Positions 1 through 13,100 of a stretch of DNA of 64,000 bases are shown here, piece after piece. The position numbers were made by a program, and so were the translations under genes. The notes below the pieces were generated by a model. The model ran no database searches and was not told the DNA's origin. It saw only the letters and a list, made by a program, of their open reading frames with translations. Position 1 is the first letter of the stretch; every line of letters starts with the position of its first letter. This stretch comes from Baylisascaris procyonis (taxonomy: Eukaryota > Nematoda > Chromadorea > Rhabditida > Ascarididae), in NCBI GenBank assembly GCA_037389465.1, contig JAZARR010000074.1:434001-498000 (forward strand), read 5' to 3'.

Positions 1-2060
1 AGTTTCTTGAACGTTGCGCCACGCGTTTCCTTGATCACTGTTCGGAGGGACTGGTAGCTAAGTAGCATAAATTTACATGAAACGGAAGTAGCATGCTATG
101 AGACGGTTCATATGAAGCAGCTTTTCTTGGAAGATCATAATCTGTTGAAGTATTATGCTGCTGCATGAGAACCCTACAATAGTGCGGAAATCCAGTATTT
201 CAAGGGTAATACTCTCCCAGTCTCTTTGAACATTTCTAGAAGTTAAACTTGAAGAGATATCAAACTCACCATTTCAAAGCTAATCGCACAGTGAAAATGA
301 AATGAGTGAGAAATTGGCGAGATGGATTCGAAGGATTAAAGTGAACTCGTCTTTGGTCGGTTATTTGCCGATGGAGATGCGTGTTCACCACAGAAATTTT
401 ATTTCCACATAGCTGGAATTGAGTTGCTGAAGAAAGAATCGACAATCGTCTGTTACCCAATGCTGTTGAAATTCAACAAAAAAATTTTGTTGGATTTTTT
501 TCCTGAAGTTTTCTCCAAAAACTTTCGAGAGGTCCTGTGGTTTATTCAGGTTTTTTTTCCTCGAAAACACTGAAAATTCATCGAATTTTTTCCACCTTGG
601 TTTTCTCTCTACAAGAGTGCAAATGCGTCCAGATTCATAAGAACGAGCACGTAACATAATTAACAGTGAAATATGTTTTGAATCGCTAAAGACGATTGAA
701 GCGTAAGCGTAAGTTCAGTTGGCCCTTCTCAAAAGTCGAGCTTCTCTTCTAATTTGCCACCCATCAAGCGCTGTCTGTCTACTGCACTCGTTGAGCTTTC
801 GAGTTCCATTCCACTAAGCGTTAATGCTATGAGAGCATTCGATGCGTATCAGCATTCATATGCAAATGGCGTGCCTATTGGAATGTATACAAGTAACGCT
901 TAGTAATTGCTCCCACCTCCGAGGCAGTGATACTTCTGTCTGGTCATCGTCGCCGGAAGTAGCTTCCAGGTGAAATAGCTTTCATCTAAAGTAAATTATT
1001 TCTCGCACATGATAACTACACCCAGTATTTGATTTCGGTCTAGTGAAGGGGATGATTAACGACGCCGACGCTACTCATAAAGCGCAGATAGACTGTGGGA
1101 AGGTATGGTTTTGAATGCGGCACTTCTGTATGCAAAAAACTTCGAAGGCACAAAGCCGCACTGCCACCCTATACGTAGAAGGTCAAGTAAAGTATGTCTC
1201 AAAAACGCATGCTCATTTACTTGTGCTGTAGCGTGGTTGTTCCTTAGTAGGCTAACTTTCTTCAGATTTTTGCATGCTTATTGACAGAGTGTATCCCACT
1301 GTGCATTTGCCCTGCGATGCATCTGTAAGTAGTTATTGAAAGCAAATGCTGCAAATGCAAAAAATTTGTAACCCCTTTTAAGTTTTATTGCGTTTTCCCG
1401 AAAACGATGCCTCGACTCATTACCCTTTTGGGAAGCATACAAACTTTGCAATGGATTGCAGTTGAAAGGCTTTTACCGAATAAAGTAACACTCCATCATG
1501 CGCTGCAAAAAGCCATTGAAGTAGCTGTTGCAGTTTCTGGTTCTGTTCGTGTCATTACAAGAATGACAGTAGATGATGCCTTGCGCAATTGTTTAAAAAA
1601 AAATCAAATCTGGCAAGCACCTCAAAGAAATCCGAAAATGCAATCAATCTTCACTCTATTACTGTAGATGGAATAACACAATTGCTTGCAGACTTCACAT
1701 GAATGAGAAGCCAATTGATTTGATATATTTTGCTTCCGTTGTCGTGCGAATAGTGTACACAATGTACGCGATATATCAACACAATCGTTTATTTTCTACT
1801 CATCTCTTGAATCCGTGGAATTCCATCAATAAGCACACACATATTTTAATTATTTCTTGTTTGGGTGATTGAGTGATTGCTTTGAACATGAGAGTTTACA
1901 CTGGTTTTTGTATGTACTGATTATGGAAAACTCTTTAATGTGGACCGTCACGGAAATCTATTCTTGAAAGTGCGAAAGTATGACGCTTTCGACTCTTTGC
2001 TAAAATGGGTCAGAGCATTTTTACATCTACAAAATTTTCGAGTGAAAATTACAGTGAGGA

Positions 2061-2083
2061 GGGGGGTGGGGTGGGGGGAGGGG
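2061..2083 (+). other. Putative G-quadruplex run
   Basis: Four guanine runs of 6, 4, 6 and 4 bases are separated by single T, T and A bases. That meets the usual four-tract quadruplex pattern with very short loops. It lies about 2.4 kb upstream of the first coding exon of the nuclear receptor gene. The motif is directly visible; any regulatory role is inference. Confidence 0.6.
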
Positions 2084-2892
2084 TAATTACTCTACACCAG
2101 ACAAAATTCTTAGTGAAGTTCCATAAAAAATACTTGGCCTCCTCTTCTGTTATATTATTATATCATTCTCAGTACTACTAAGTTCTTTGCTAATGACCTA
2201 AAAAGTTATCGCATATTGCATGAGCCTGCCTGTGACTTCTGCCATTCTACAGAAAGATCTTGAGTTATTCATTAACTAGTCAAGATTATGAAAGGTAAAT
2301 TTATTTCGCAAAAAATGACTCATGTGGTTTATATCAACTCTCAACTTGTCTGCTATAGATGATTTTTGTGACCTTGCTATTATAATCGCTTTCAACATCG
2401 CTGCAGTTCGCAATCTCCCAACGTTGCTGGATTGAGCGTCATCGAGTGGTATTCATAGTTCACTGCTGACCGATTTCGTAATGCTGTACTCTCTTGTTAT
2501 TTCCTTATTTGGTCATTCATACCAGAGTGATGGATCATATCAAGAGACGGTTCACCCGTGTTGTCTTTCCAAAAGTTTGCAATGCCCTTCCTTCTAAATT
2601 GCATTGCCAAGACGAAAGTTCTCATTTTTGAGTAACTGGAATACAGTGAGCACAAGGTTGACTTGCTTCTTTGTCATAAAATTCGCGATGGCTTTGTTGT
2701 CGTTGTGTTGCTAGGAATATTTCAATTTGCCCCTACCTTTAGTTGACATACACATCACTTTCAACTCGGAAGATTTTGCAGTACAAACAGTGTTCGGCAT
2801 AGTTTCCAGTTTTGCATTGTATGGGCTTGGATTCTGCCTCCCGCTGATACTGCTAATGCATCGACGCTTTCACTTTTGAGGTGCAGATGAGT

Positions 2893-2954
2893 CGTTTCGA
2901 TACGTGACAGCAGTGATAGAGTAATTCTCTATCACTGCAATCACGTATCAAACG
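2893..2954. repeat. Long imperfect inverted repeat (hairpin)
   Basis: The inner arms GCAGTGATAGAG and CTCTATCACTGC are exact reverse complements around a 5-base loop (TAATT). Outside them the pairing continues with one bulge and a two-base mismatch, through GATACGTGA and TCACGTATC to CGTTT and AAACG, giving arms of about 28 bases. It could be a solo MITE-like palindrome or a structured RNA. No target-site duplication was seen. Confidence 0.75.
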
Positions 2955-4460
2955 TCTATTCGCTCGAATTTTAGCTTTCTGAACGTTTCGTTCGTCTTAG
3001 TTGTTTATGCTTACACACTTTTGTGTTTCCCTACTTTGAAACCTCAGCGAATGAATAAATAAATAGACAGCCAAAAATTATGTCTGCTGTGCGTTTTTGC
3101 AAAGTTATTCTTACAAGTTATTCCTCAAATTAAACGAATAAATAAATAAGTAAGTAAACCCACAGGGTGGACACTCAAAGGAAATTTTAAAGAAGCGTTG
3201 ATCGTTCTCTTTGTTCATCTATTCTTTTAGCATCAACCACCTGTAAATCCGTGGTAATATTTTTTCTCTGCGAGATCTATATATGACCTTTCGATGACCT
3301 TTATATCGCTTGCAATTTCACATAGACCACGCCATGACAACATACAGTACACTAAGCACAAATGCTTAGTCAGCCGGAATGGGAATACCTTTCTAGGAAT
3401 TATGTTAATGCATCATTGCACAATGTATTCATAAGTGCAAATGTTATGAGCACACAAAAGGGAAAAGAGACGGCAAATTATCAAATTAAGCATAGAGGAC
3501 TTGATTTTACTCTCCCCTACGAACTTAAGAAAAACTCAACTCTGTCATATGCTAGATTGACGTTTATAGGGGGACGTTGAGAAATATTGAATATGAAGAA
3601 TGTTTGAAGTGACTTCCGCTAATATACCATAAAATCCAAACTTATAACGGAAGTGAGGGAGTATTGTACTCTGAAAGAATCAGTTGATTCCTCCATTCAG
3701 TTACAACATATATCGATTGCTTTGACAGTATTTTACTGGTGATTTTCACATGATTCCCTCAACAAAGTGTTGTAATGAAAACGAAACGTCCTATTGTTTA
3801 TTGTTATGCTGTTCTTCCAGTCAACCTTTGTGTAGCACTGCTTTTTTGTATTTTCATTCGAAATGAACCTTTATGTCACTTCCATTGAAGTGATATAATT
3901 GTAAAACCGATACTATGTTTTTATTAGGCATACGCAATATATCCTGAACTTTACATTATTTCGCTTATCATTGAACATTTGTATTTTAGGACTGAACAAA
4001 TAAAAAGAGTGGGTTGGCTAAAACGAAATTTTTAAACACTTGTGATAGATGCTTTCTTCAAGGCCGCAGCGGCATCTTAGCATTCCAGAATGGAGCCATG
4101 TGGAGCTAAATTTTTAAAATTGCTGCATTTCTGTAAAATTTTGCGGCAATATTCTCATGAGGGAGCTGGGAGAGAAACGAAACGTGAGAAGAGAAACCAG
4201 AAAAATACTTCCAAAAAGGAGCAGATGGTGAAAAAGGACACTCGTTTAAAACTATTTATTGTGATCTTTCAATCAAGGAAGAGTTCAGCAATCAGCAAGG
4301 CTGGTTTGAATTGATTCATAAGCTTGAGTATGTTTTAGACGCTGTACACTCAGTCTTTATTTTCTCTGAGATAAGTGATTCATCCTGAGGCTGTGTTCTG
4401 CCTTCAAATGTTTTTAAGCAAGCAGCATGATCGAGGATTTTATCATGTTTTATCGTTTGC

Positions 4461-7038
4461 ATGTTTACCGCACCAGCTGTGATTGCCTTGCAGACTCTCG
4501 GTGGCATACAAACGGTGGGCTCGTCGGCTGGTGATTCTCTTCACTCTCCGACAATATCATCACCGTCACACAGCTCCGACTCATCGTTCATCGACAGCTC
4601 CGTTTCTTCGACACTCCTCAGACCCTATCAGAAGGTGATCTGCTGCATTTTAATTGCAGGTTTCGTTGCGCATGCTCTTTTGATTCTATTCCATATTCAC
4701 ATATCCCCGTATTAGTTACCCAAACAGAATGTCATCTGATGCACTGTGAAGCCTTGAATGTTTTCTTGAAATGCGTAAGGTCACAGTGGCAAACTTCGCA
4801 GCTCAATTAAGATGTTACCAAACATGGGTGTTTTCATGCACAATGAACTTTCAGTTTTTCTTGTAGAAATGAATTCAGTTTTCAGCTGCTGATGATATCA
4901 CTGGACAATTCTTTTTTCATCACAGCACCTATTCTGACGAAGTCGGGTGAGGCAAAGAGGAAATTAGAGTCACAAACCTGGTAGTTTGATCAGATGTTTC
5001 CGGTGTGCCACGACCGCTGATTGTTGATGGGCGCATTCTGTCCGTGTAACATCACGGTGATAGCGGAAGCTTGAAGACGAAGTGAAGAGAAATAACTTAG
5101 CGATTTAATGCTATATAGGCTGCTGTGATTATCGTGCAGGCGCTCAACAAGAGTGTATACCGAAGGTACTAGCTGTGGGCAAAGGCCAAGAGAACGGGAA
5201 GAGAAATTTTGCTTGGGCGCCGGAAACCGAGCAGGATCAGATGCTGCTGCAACCAGCTCTGCGGATGTCTACTGCGTCTTTCAAAAGCAGCAGCGAATGC
5301 AGTATGATCGCTGCGGTCCCACGTGAATTTGCTCGAAGCAAGGAAGGCGCTCAAAAACAGAGATTGATAGAAAGGAAAGACAAGTTCTTCTACTTAAGCT
5401 ACTGCAGCTTTCTAAGAGTGGGCTTTCGAAGTAGAAACTCTTTTCCCGGAGTTGGAATGCAAGATCATGAGCTTGTATGGTTTTCATTCCTCTAGGACCG
5501 CATGAAGGAAAGGACTATACTCTGCAGCGTAGATTCGCGAGCATATAGGTATACTTGTGGCCAAGTCGCTTAGCATTCCTATTCATAGCGTTAATGATTG
5601 CCATGGCTGTGCATTGTAATTTCCGTTACGGCATTCACGCGACGATAAATTGCTATGAAGCAAACGTGGCTTCCTTTCTTGCGCCAAGGAATACAAACCA
5701 GTACACTACTCTTCATGTGCTCAGTATTGGTAAAATCAACCCATCATGATGCAAGTTACCCATGGTGCAAAATTTGTGGCAGATATATCTCGTTAACGTT
5801 ATCGCATAATCAGCATCGAACTATGTAAATATATATAGTGAGAGAAATGCTTACCTCAATTTGTGGCAACTCACAGCCAATGGAAACTTATAGGTCAGGG
5901 TGATGTTCTCACATTTACCACATTGAAACGCTGCTGAATTTGTTTGAAGAGCGACATTCACCATTGGCAATCTGTGTGCTGTGTGTATAGGTTAGACGTG
6001 ACATTTAGCCGTGCATTATTTAGATGCTCATTGACAGGGTTTATGGAATTTTCTGCTGGTCTATTATAGTTGGAATGTGTGGTGCATACGAGAACACTTG
6101 AATTATGAAGAACATGCATCCGGGGCAGCTTATCTATTCTAGGGTCAGGTACACAATGAGGCAACGTGCTTTTTTGAACGTGAAGCTTAGACCTATTGCA
6201 GGCGTGGTGTTTGCTGGTTTGAATGAAAGGTTTTCGCTCAGGGTTTGCAAAAATTTTTGCAACTTTATTCTTTATTTTGTCCATATTTCCTCAGGACGTT
6301 ATATAATCTTTTGGATGACTTCTGTGAGTAAATTTGGAAGGCAGTGACGGTGATATACCTTCTTCATTGTGTAACGCTGAAGCCGTCCATCCCAGTTAAC
6401 TAGACGAGAATGCAATTTTTTTCGAAATGAAATCATTATGCCTACATGAGACAGAGTTTTTTCAGCCCGAAGATAACAAGCCGCTGCAAAGCGCATTCAC
6501 TGCACGACCAGGCCTGAGTCAACTACGCAGTGTGGTGTCGCCGTCTTTTAGTCCACTCTTGAATCCTGCGATGATGGCGGCCCAAATGGGACTACTCAAT
6601 TCACCGAATACTCTCATTTCGATGATGCAGGTTAAGCTTCAAAAAAACTTTTCTAACATTAAATGTGGCTACATTTTCAGTGAAACTGTCTAACAAATGC
6701 TTTTGCTTCCCAGTTCTGGTGAGATAATGAGAGGTTGGGTAGGCGGTTCGACTGTTGCAAGAAAATCGCTTCCTTTTGTGAGTTATCATCGCCATTGGTT
6801 TTCTTAGTGATTTAGCTTTCCTCTCTTACCAGTATTCTGTACATGTTCTTGATATCCCGTCTCACCGAGCTGTTCAATCTGATTTTGATAGATTTCGCGA
6901 TAGGATGGCCAAACAAGGTTGTATTAAGAACCTTCGAAGAGGGTTAGTTAACTAAGAGGTTAAATTTTGTTGAAGTTCCCGAAATGACTGTATACTTTCT
7001 TCGGAGTATGCCAGTAAATTTGAGCTCAACAGAAGTGG

Positions 7039-7107
<69 letters not shown>

Positions 7108-10100
7108 TGCATGATTTTCAATGAAGTTCGTTTTCATGAATTAATACTGTTGCGGCGTGATCATATGGCTAACGTTGAAAAAGCATATCGAAGATCGGCT
7201 TTACTTCTATCGCAAAATTTGGAAACATCTATAAGTTCCCATGGTTTTTATTTATATGAATTTGAAATCCTTTTAAAATGGCTTCATCGTTTTGAGACAG
7301 AGGGGCGAAGAGCAGATGGTATTTCAACCAACAAAGATGTTAATTGATAGAAGCAACTCGAAATTAGTGCGTTTGTGATGTGGATTGGGTGGCTTCAATA
7401 ATTTTTGGACTTATTTCTTCAGTTTGAGATTTCAGGCGGCCGCCGCACAAACTTCTATATTGCATCAGCAAAATCGCAATGCCGCTGCCAGTAGGAACTC
7501 TCAGTTCATGCCGAATGTTCTGCACCACTTCTCTGCAATGCATGGAAGTCATGTAAGTTTTACGCATGGATATGCTTCTTTTGCATGGAATTTATTTGGC
7601 GAAATACACTGAGAGTTTTAATTTCATCATTGTGTCATTATTGTCAAATTTTTGGACAGAAGATTTTCTGATGGATAGGGAACACTGCGAGAACATGAAA
7701 AGAGTGACACATCATTGAAAAAACAAGAAAATACATCGAATGCGCATCACTAAAAATGGAGAGTGGTTGAAAATGCTGTTGCAAGCACTTCCTGTTTTTT
7801 CGATGGAATAAGAGGGAACGTATCCGGCCTTCTCCGCTAAACTACGCCGTTGTGCGCGATGCAACAATGCAAGTTGAAGTTTGTGGCAACAAAGTACTAT
7901 CTTCATTGTTCTCTTTTTGCTTACAATAAAATAACACATTAATGATTCCAGTTGTTGTTCTATTTTATGTTTGTGTATTCCGATCTCTCCGCTATTTTTC
8001 ACTGCAGAAAGATTTCTTAGGCGATCAATGATTCTGAATGATGCTAAAAACTTAAGCTTTAATAGCATTTACGTATTTCTGGATGCATTTATGTCATTGT
8101 CAGCTATGAATCGTTACTTTTCAAGCGTCAAATTATTTTCAAAGTGCCTTCGCGAAATATGATAACGAGGTATGAGAAAGAATTTCCAAATTAAAAACGA
8201 GTGGCTGCTGATGAGGGGAGAACGAGGCACATTGCTTCGGTATCATATTTTGCAGTTTCATAGTCGACACAAGATGCGTATCGGTCCATCTTCACTGATC
8301 CTTTCTCGTTTAAAAAATGACGATGTATTGGACGTTGTTTTATGGACTCATCTATTGAAACATTGAAGCTTCAAGAAGCGCATAAAAACTGTTCGCTTCT
8401 TTCTTTGAATGAGCGAGCAGCAAAAGTCAGAGGGTGGAATGTGTGGATTCAGCTTTTACACTTTACTGTCATTTACTCAAAAATAATTGAAGTGCCATGG
8501 AGCACCAATAAATAACAGTTCATGGAGGTCATGCTTATCGAAGAGGCTATTCCGTGAGCGACATCTTCACTTGTATTCCTTATTTTATACGGGCGCATAT
8601 GCCTATAGAGTTGCATAACAGTGGGAGCTACCTTTTCGTACTTGTTTTTGGTGTCACAGAAGCAAGTCGAATGCATACCACGGCTGCTGTTTATGTGGTC
8701 GAAAAAAGGCAATTATCGCGGATAATGCTCATCATGTTTTGGATACACTTCGTTATCAGGCTACATTTGATTACACTTGCTGATAGTTCTTGTTTTTGAG
8801 ATCTTCAGTCATTCGAGAGCGCTGTCAGTGCGAGTGCGGTCATACGCATGATCATGTTGCTTTTATGCTATTGTATTAAATGCCTGTCTGTTGTTGCATT
8901 AGGGAGAGATATATTGCTGTTAGTGAAGTGGCTACACAATGAAGTGCAATAAAGGCAAGCATTTCATAGGTAGGCAGCAGTTTAGTCAAATTAAAAATTT
9001 TAGTGGTGGGGACTGTGAACGGTGTCACATAAGTTGGAGGAATTTGGCCGGACGAGGTGCATTGTGTAGAAACTTTTGAAGGTCAGCAAACTGTTCAACG
9101 AAATGATATTCATAGCGTTAAAACTTCAATGAAGATGTGTTGTTTACGCCATTTTCGGCGAATAAAAACGTGGCAGTAAAGCTGTTTCCGTTATATCCCT
9201 ATGTCAAGTGCACGTCAATGTTTTGTTTTCTAGCAGTCACGGATCGTTTACCTATATTAAAACTCCATCTATTCCACCCATTTAGAATCGTTTTCGATGT
9301 GTGCATTCCGTCTTTCATCATTGTATCAAATTTAATATTTTCTGCTATGTAGTGCCCCATCGTATTGTAATACTTACTATGACTTATCCAGTCGCTGAGC
9401 AAATCGCATTGTCACAAATATATCAATCCGTGTCGAAAATGCCCAAGCTCATGATATTTTTTAATGGCCAATGAGCGGAAATTTGCATGGCTCTCTATTG
9501 CAACATGATGACATTAAAATGAAGGAAGATTTCATGCGTTCCAAGAATACAGCCTGAAGCATTTGATGATTGAAATTCAGTTAAGAAAAGCCAACCACTT
9601 CGACGAGCTCTTTAATGTGACGTTAAACTGCGAAGTCCATAAACATATGGCTGCGTCAGTTTCACTCACAAGTGAATGGAAATCCTTAGTGAAAAATGTT
9701 CCTCCATCCGAATGGATTTCGAGGACACATCGTGCTTCCGAATCGGGATACTACCGCAGCTTGCACGGCAGCAAGCTATTTTAATCATTTTCTTTTCTGC
9801 ACACCGCCGGAAATATTTCCGTGCGTTGGTTTCTTTCCATCCCATGTGGTCGATTCGTAGCATGATGTCTGACACCGAGATTATTTGGTTGATGGAAAAC
9901 GTTCTTCTGTTCAGTACAGCGGCATTTTCCGTCTTCATACTGCCGATTTAAAGTGAAATTTTGACTTGACGATTGCTTTACTTGGTGACTTCCTCTGCTT
10001 GTTCGTCTTCGGCAGCCTTTGTAATTCTTCTAGGTCTGATTGAAACGCTTGAGCGGCGGGTATGCTGACTTCATACGAATGTGTTTGGTGAATCTTTGCA

Positions 10101-13100
10101 TCGGATGCTCGTTCTGTAAAAACTTCATGATATACGGAGGACAGGAAACCTGGTGGATTATTGTGTAGTTAAAGATTAGCATCTCTATATAATTTTTTAT
10201 TCTAGATGTAGACAGTATTACGGCTTTGTACGAATTTACCTTCTGTTGTCACAGTAGTCAGCCAACCGAAATTGGCACCAAAACTCGCATTCCGGCTTTT
10301 TAAAGCGATACAAACTCGTAGAAATACACTGCAGATTCTTTCAATAACTTCCCATTCCCTGTTACATCCCTTTTACATAACGGGGTGCTGGTCAAGGCGA
10401 TTGACCAAAGACGCGTTCTTTATACACTAAACAAGTGGAGAGGGAAATAAGGAGGAAGTGGATGCACGATAAGTTGTGAGGCTTTTTGTTTCACCATATG
10501 TTGCATCCCTTTAAGCATATTCTTTTTATGTTATAATGCCATTCGCTATTTCTAAGCCGTTGGCATCACCTTTACAGCAATATTTTTCAATCTTCAAAAG
10601 TTTTCGCTGAATTTTCACATTCTTCGTTGTGTGAAGCGAATGGATATTGCCGTCCTTCTCTATAACTTATCCGCCCATTGTGGTTCATGCAGAAGTGAAT
10701 CGAGCAGAATGAATAACTAACACCTAGCCGCAGCCGTGCATTCCAGGTGATATATGACTTTTGTGGATAATGCGCCGATGTTATCCCCTCCGAAATGGCT
10801 GCAGAAGTTGCGCTTCTGTCGATGTAACAATGCTAAAACTAATGCGAAACTGTGTAATCGCATTCGGTCAAAGGTTTACAGAAGTGTTTGCTATAAAAGA
10901 AAGTGAGTGCTGATGAATGTGCATAAGAGAACGAATTCGGTGATAGCCCCAAAACAGGTGGGGAGGGGGGGGAGGGAGAAGGGGAGCGACTGTGATATTG
11001 GCTCAACCGTGATGATAGCTGAAAACCTCGGCAGTGGTGTCTGAACCAAGCATCTGGAGCGACGGCGATCGATGAAGCATACGAACGAACGTTCGTTATG
11101 AAGTAAAGCGGCTGGAGATAGGATGTGGCGAACGCGGGTGCGCTGTTTGCTAAGAGCACTCATGAGAGCGCCGAATGGGCACACTCAATTGTACGTTCCC
11201 TTTTGTGCGCATGCCGCTTGCACTTTGCCCTCTCGTATCCACCATCCCACCCCTCCCTTCCTTTTACCCCATCCCACCCCCGCCTTCCTTTCACAAATCG
11301 TCCTTCTCTTAGTGCTGAATCTTCACGCTCGCCCAGCCGTTGCTTCACGCCTTCGAAATACTAACTTAGCTAACGTGTAGCATTTGAATCACTAGCACCG
11401 ATTTATGGTCTTGTTGCCTCCTTTGGTGCCACTTATTCACTTCGGCATTTTTTGTTAGTGGATACATCGATATTCATTCCTAACTGTTCACTGAGACCTA
11501 ATTCGTTTCGAACTTTCCTTCAAAAATGAATGAATGCCTCGCCAATATTTGAGCGTTCCTCTTGTGCTGTTTAGAGTTAAAAGCGACTTTATGGAATAGC
11601 TAGAAAATATTCCAGAGGTTTTGCAGCTGCGTAATTCAGATTCCCTCCCCCCCCCCCCGCAATGAAATGAGCTGACAAATGATTCGAGTCTCAAGCAATT
11701 CATGTCTTCGCGTCTACTGTTATTGTGTTCATAGTCCCTGAATGCGTAATTTTGTCGGCACATACTCCATTTTAGCAAATTGTTTAAGGGGATGTAGTGC
11801 ATATTTCGATTTTCGAGCGAATACGGCAATAACGGAAGGGAGCACCCATCGTTCCTAATTGATACGGAACTCTCACGACGATATGAACCACCCGTCATAA
11901 TACCTTTGTGAATCGACCAACTGATAACAAAAGTTATAGTTTATTAGTGGTGTTCGCTTGTTTCGGGCAAATGTTACACTGAGCAGAAATGGCCACCATG
12001 TGATGCGGTCAAGATGCGCTTGCTTTATCATTCACTGCATAGAGCTGATTATCTCATCAGCGGCTATTTATAGTCCTGATCGATCCTCATGTACCAAGAT
12101 AGGACGGCACTCATGGTTTTGGACAGGTGGACTCATTGCTAAGACATCCAATGAGATGAGAAACGGAAAGCTTGGTGGAAAGTATAGCAATTGTTGAAGA
12201 AGCGTTCGTCCTACGGAGCCGAAGTTATCGTTCGATCAGCGAAATAGATGTTCCCCATCCATGGAAATAAACATTCAATGAGTCTGCGAAACTCTTAGGT
12301 GTGCGTAGAGAACGAGAGGAAGAAAGGGAATGGGAGAGTGTTGTATAGAAGCTGCACACTGGCAGAAAGCTGCTCACCTTTGCCCTCGGCATGCGCTCTT
12401 TGGAGCACTCATTGTGAAAACATCATTATGTCACATGTCAGCGCGCTGAAAACATGCCCGAGAGGCGGGCTGCCAGCGCGCGTGCTCTCTAGCACGATCG
12501 ATGGCTGTGGTCCATCGCAGCCTGCACCCCTTCCTCACCTCGACCTCGCAGCCGCCGCTCACCTTTTCCTTTGCACCCCTCTAGTAGCCAGTCGGCTATT
12601 ATTCACCAACAAATGCTTTGTATACTCTCCCTCCACCACTTCTTGGTGAACAGAAATATTTGTGATGGCGCGTACCCGAAATGCAAAGGTCTCACACCAT
12701 ATTCTCTGCTGGTTCGCTATTTATTGAGTGAAACGAGGCTCCAATATGGAAAATAGGAAGAACAAGAGAATTGCCGGTCTTGTTGGCGATAGTTTTGCGC
12801 AGTAGCGATAGCAACTGGGGACTTCTATGCAGAGTTGATGGCTATAGGTTCGTACGCATCAAGTTGACGAATGTGAATTTGACGTACCGCGTGGCGTTGC
12901 GTTGGCGTCATTTTCTTCAATGAGTGTGATGAATTTGTGGCTGAATGCATCTGTGGTGTCGTTGTGGTTGTGAATGTGAATGCTCGGTGAATAAGCAACC
13001 GTTGACACTGTGTACTGTGAATTCCTCTCCATCGAATGTCATAATACAGTGCACCTAAATTGGCACTCACTACCCACATATTGTTGTTTTCTCCCATTTC

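Larger units (their letters stand above)
1..4460. other. 5' flank of nhr-41, no gene supported
   Basis: I see no coding exon that I can support here. Open frames reach only about 90 codons (385-657 minus, 1407-1667 plus), which is the length expected by chance in AT-rich DNA, and none shows a domain or a convincing splice context. The stretch holds a guanine-rich quadruplex-like run at 2061-2083 and a long hairpin at 2893-2954, listed separately. It probably contains the promoter, and perhaps untranslated 5' exons, of the nuclear receptor gene downstream, but I cannot place them. Confidence 0.5.

Noticed and set aside
5175..5495. 106-codon + strand frame in nhr-41 intron 1
   Set aside because: It has a somewhat higher GC content, but no acceptor and donor pair in phase with the flanking exons and no recognisable domain.
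6952..7137. TyrIle-repeat open frame
   Set aside because: It is a translation of the (TA)n microsatellite.
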